This document shows positions 61,915-64,000 of a DNA stretch of 64,000 nt, in pieces (positions within the stretch are counted from its first letter, which is position 1; every line of letters starts with the position of its first letter). The DNA comes from DASXHY01 sp036272195 (GTDB lineage: Bacteria; Verrucomicrobiota; Verrucomicrobiia; Limisphaerales; DASXHY01), in assembly GCA_036272195.1 (NCBI GenBank), contig DATAZE010000031.1:1-64000 (forward strand), written 5' to 3'. The notes beneath the pieces were generated by a model. That model ran no database searches and was not told the origin of the DNA. It saw only the letters and a program-made list of their open reading frames with translations. The position numbers were made by a program, and so were the translations under genes.

Positions 61915-64000
61915 TTAATACTTTTTATTGATGTCCACGCGGGGCTTTTCAGCAGTTCCAGCACTGCCATTGGCGCCCAACGCGGGATCCGTGTCATCGT
62001 TCTTCGAATAATAGTCGTGATAATAGCCGCTGTAGTAGTAGTAGCTTTCATCCTGCGACATATTGATGTTGTTCAACACGATTCCGATCAGGTTGCCACC
62101 GACCTTCTCGATCAGTTGCTTCGCGCGGATGTTCATCGGCTGCGGGTAGCGGCGATATTGGATGACCTGGAGAGTCATGTCCACTTCGCTGGCCAGGATG
62201 GAGGCATCGCTAACGCCCATGATTGGCGGCGAATCGAAGAACACGAAATCATAACGCAACTTAAGTTCGTTGATGAGATCCTTCATCTGTCCCGAACTCA
62301 AGATACCGAGCGAACTGCTGGGCAGCTTTCCGCTGGCCATGAAATCAAGGGCGGGCAATTTGCTGGTCTGGATGACTTCTTCGAGCGTGTTCTGTTTCAA
62401 CAGATAGTTGGTCAAGCCCAGGTTGTTGGAAACACCCATGAGTTTATGCAACGTGGGACGGCGAAGGTCGGAATCAACCATGAGCACGCGCTGGCCGCTT
62501 TGCGCAAACACCGTCGCGAGATTACAAACCGTGGTGGACTTACCTTCACCGGCGCCAGCGCTGACGACCGCCACCGTGTTCAGTTTATCATCCTTGCGGG
62601 AAAACAATAGATTCGTGCGCAACACGCGATACGCTTCCGCGTGCGGACTCTCGACGCCTTCTTCCACGAGATAGCCGACGTTTTGTGGAATGACACCGAG
62701 CACGGGCGCTTGCAGCGTCCGCTCGACATCGTCAATCGTCTTGACGCTGGTATCGAGATATTCGATGAAGAACGCGAGACCGATGCCGACCACCAAGCCG
62801 ATGATGATACCCAAAGCTATATTCAGGGGCTTATTGGGACGTACGGGACGCTGACTGGTTTCAGCGCGCTCGATGATCTGCACCATCGTCGTCTTCGGCA
62901 TCTTGAGATCAACACTTTCCTGGAAGGTGCGCAAGGCGAGCACTTCACGGAATTTGCGGAGGCGATCCAATTCAGATTTGGCCAGATAGTAAGGGCGAGT
63001 CCGTTCGGCAGTATCAATATCCTCAGCCTTGGCGCTGTCAACTTTGGCCTGGGAATTCGTCACGACCGCCTTCAATGAAGCAACGCGCGTTTCCATCGCC
63101 TGCATGATGCCGTTGACGCGATCATCAATTTCCTTGTCCAAACCCGCCTTCAATTTGACCGCGCGTTGAACTTCGGGATTCTGATCGCCATAATCACTTC
63201 GCAAAGTGATGAGGCGCGATTCGGTTTCGAGAGAATTTTGCAGCAACTGGGCCAGAATAGTATCAGGAGCGGCAGTCGGAATGGTTTGAATGAGTTCGGC
63301 GCTGGACAGTTCTTTGAGCTTGTCCAACATCGTTTGTTCACGGATGTAAACCGCCTCGCCCTCGATCTTGATCGAGTTATAATGAATCACATCCATCGGC
63401 CCCAAAGAGCCGGGCTGCGAGGTATTTTGAGGATCATTTTCAACGACATGCAAGTCATTGCGCAACTTGTCAACCTCAGCCTCCTTGGCGGTAATTTTGG
63501 TGTCTTGAACATCTAATTCTTTTTCAAAAGCTTTGATGCCACCCATCGTCAATTCCGTGCGGACTTTCTGGCGATAATCATAATAGACATCGGCAATTGC
63601 GTTGGCTATGTCGGCGGCTTCCTTTTTATCGTCACTGAAGACAGTGATATCAATGATACTGGTGTTGCGAGAGGGACGCAGATCAATCATGCGCTTGAGC
63701 GCCGTGCGGGTATCAGTCGTCTTGAACTTGGTGTCAGAATTATATTTCTTCTGCCATTTTTCGTTCAGGTTGAGGCGGTCAATGACTTCATCCAGGACGA
63801 TTTCGGACTGGATGACTTCAAATTCAGTCTGAATGAAGTAAGGATCATAGACGCCGCTGATATTGCGCTGCCCATCCACTCCCGCGACGTCGGTGGAATC
63901 GCGCTCAAGTTTAATGCGGGCCCGGCTGGAATAGGCTTCGGGCAGGATGAAAGTGACGATGGTGGCAGTGATGACCACGAGAAGGAACACTGCCAGAATA
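61915..64000 (-). CDS. Wzc-like polysaccharide co-polymerase / tyrosine autokinase, 5' end outside window
   Basis: At least 695 residues; the frame is open to the right edge, so the true start lies beyond 64000. The N-terminal Wzz chain-length domain with a membrane helix (LLVVITATIVTFILPEAY) is followed by a long coiled-coil-rich periplasmic part, a second helix (LNIALGIIIGLVVGIGLAFFIEYLD), and the BY-kinase. The kinase has Walker A in VVSAGAGEGKSTTVCNLA, Walker A' in VLMVDSDLRRPTLHKLMG and Walker B in YDFVFFDSPPIMG. The C-terminus has a Tyr cluster (SYYYYSGYYHDYYSKND) for autophosphorylation. It regulates exopolysaccharide length and export, with the Wza-like gene 43 bp downstream. Confidence 0.93.
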   Translation of the reverse strand, partial: ILAVFLLVVITATIVTFILPEAYSSRARIKLERDSTDVAGVDGQRNISGVYDPYFIQTEFEVIQSEIVLDEVIDRLNLNEKWQKKYNSDTKFKTTDTRTALKRMIDLRPSRNTSIIDITVFSDDKKEAADIANAIADVYYDYRQKVRTELTMGGIKAFEKELDVQDTKITAKEAEVDKLRNDLHVVENDPQNTSQPGSLGPMDVIHYNSIKIEGEAVYIREQTMLDKLKELSSAELIQTIPTAAPDTILAQLLQNSLETESRLITLRSDYGDQNPEVQRAVKLKAGLDKEIDDRVNGIMQAMETRVASLKAVVTNSQAKVDSAKAEDIDTAERTRPYYLAKSELDRLRKFREVLALRTFQESVDLKMPKTTMVQIIERAETSQRPVRPNKPLNIALGIIIGLVVGIGLAFFIEYLDTSVKTIDDVERTLQAPVLGVIPQNVGYLVEEGVESPHAEAYRVLRTNLLFSRKDDKLNTVAVVSAGAGEGKSTTVCNLATVFAQSGQRVLMVDSDLRRPTLHKLMGVSNNLGLTNYLLKQNTLEEVIQTSKLPALDFMASGKLPSSSLGILSSGQMKDLINELKLRYDFVFFDSPPIMGVSDASILASEVDMTLQVIQYRRYPQPMNIRAKQLIEKVGGNLIGIVLNNINMSQDESYYYYSGYYHDYYSKNDDTDPALGANGSAGTAEKPRVDINKKY

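Overview
The window looks like a chromosomal segment of a Verrucomicrobiota bacterium, probably a soil-type, Pedosphaera/Limisphaerales-like lineage. The reasons are the GFTLIELLVVIAIIAILA pseudopilins with a terminal H-x(n)-DG motif, very large secreted proteins built from Ig, LamG, CARDB and Calx-beta-like modules, Tat-exported glycoside hydrolases, GntR-LacI hybrid regulators, and many GTG/TTG starts. This is inferred from protein style; there is no rRNA gene here to confirm it.

Layout. 0-15 kb is a carbohydrate-use region. On the minus strand are a pseudopilin start, a GH67/GH20-like secreted hydrolase, a GH31 enzyme with a CBM9-like front end, and a GntR-LacI hybrid regulator. Divergent from the regulator is a tight seven-gene plus-strand operon: SDR, ROK kinase, SIS sugar-phosphate protein, MetE-like methyltransferase, UlaG-like lactonase and two Gfo/Idh/MocA dehydrogenases. 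15-23 kb holds a pseudopilin, a secreted LamG-like protein and a divergent histidine kinase-response regulator pair, bracketed by decayed integrase pieces and a tRNA 3'-end scar. 23-34 kb repeats the same theme on the minus strand: two secreted CBM/Ig/SGNH/LamG proteins, a pseudopilin, a response regulator, and a 1142-residue histidine kinase whose outside part is a complete SGNH hydrolase.

34-40 kb carries an ABC export operon of the MacB/ADOP type and a secreted CE1-like esterase. 40-52 kb is one giant gene (3896 aa) with five tandem ~0.5 kb repeats. 52-56 kb has a ThuA-like protein, then a type I-G cas3 cut off directly inside the first repeat of an orphan nine-repeat CRISPR array, whose other side abuts a frameshifted, truncated DinB-like gene next to an HxlR regulator. 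56-59 kb is an SGNH hydrolase/GH39 pair. 59-64 kb has purH and the end of a polysaccharide-export operon (Wzc-like kinase, Wza-like lipoprotein, FHA protein).

How the genes fit together. Most of the window serves capture, sensing and breakdown of complex glycans, plus surface polysaccharide export. The most striking point is that both histidine kinases carry periplasmic domains visibly homologous to secreted proteins encoded beside them: a LamG-like domain in one case and a CBM+SGNH unit in the other. I propose this as a recurrent sensor-mimics-effector two-component module. The homology is read directly from the sequence; its function is inference.
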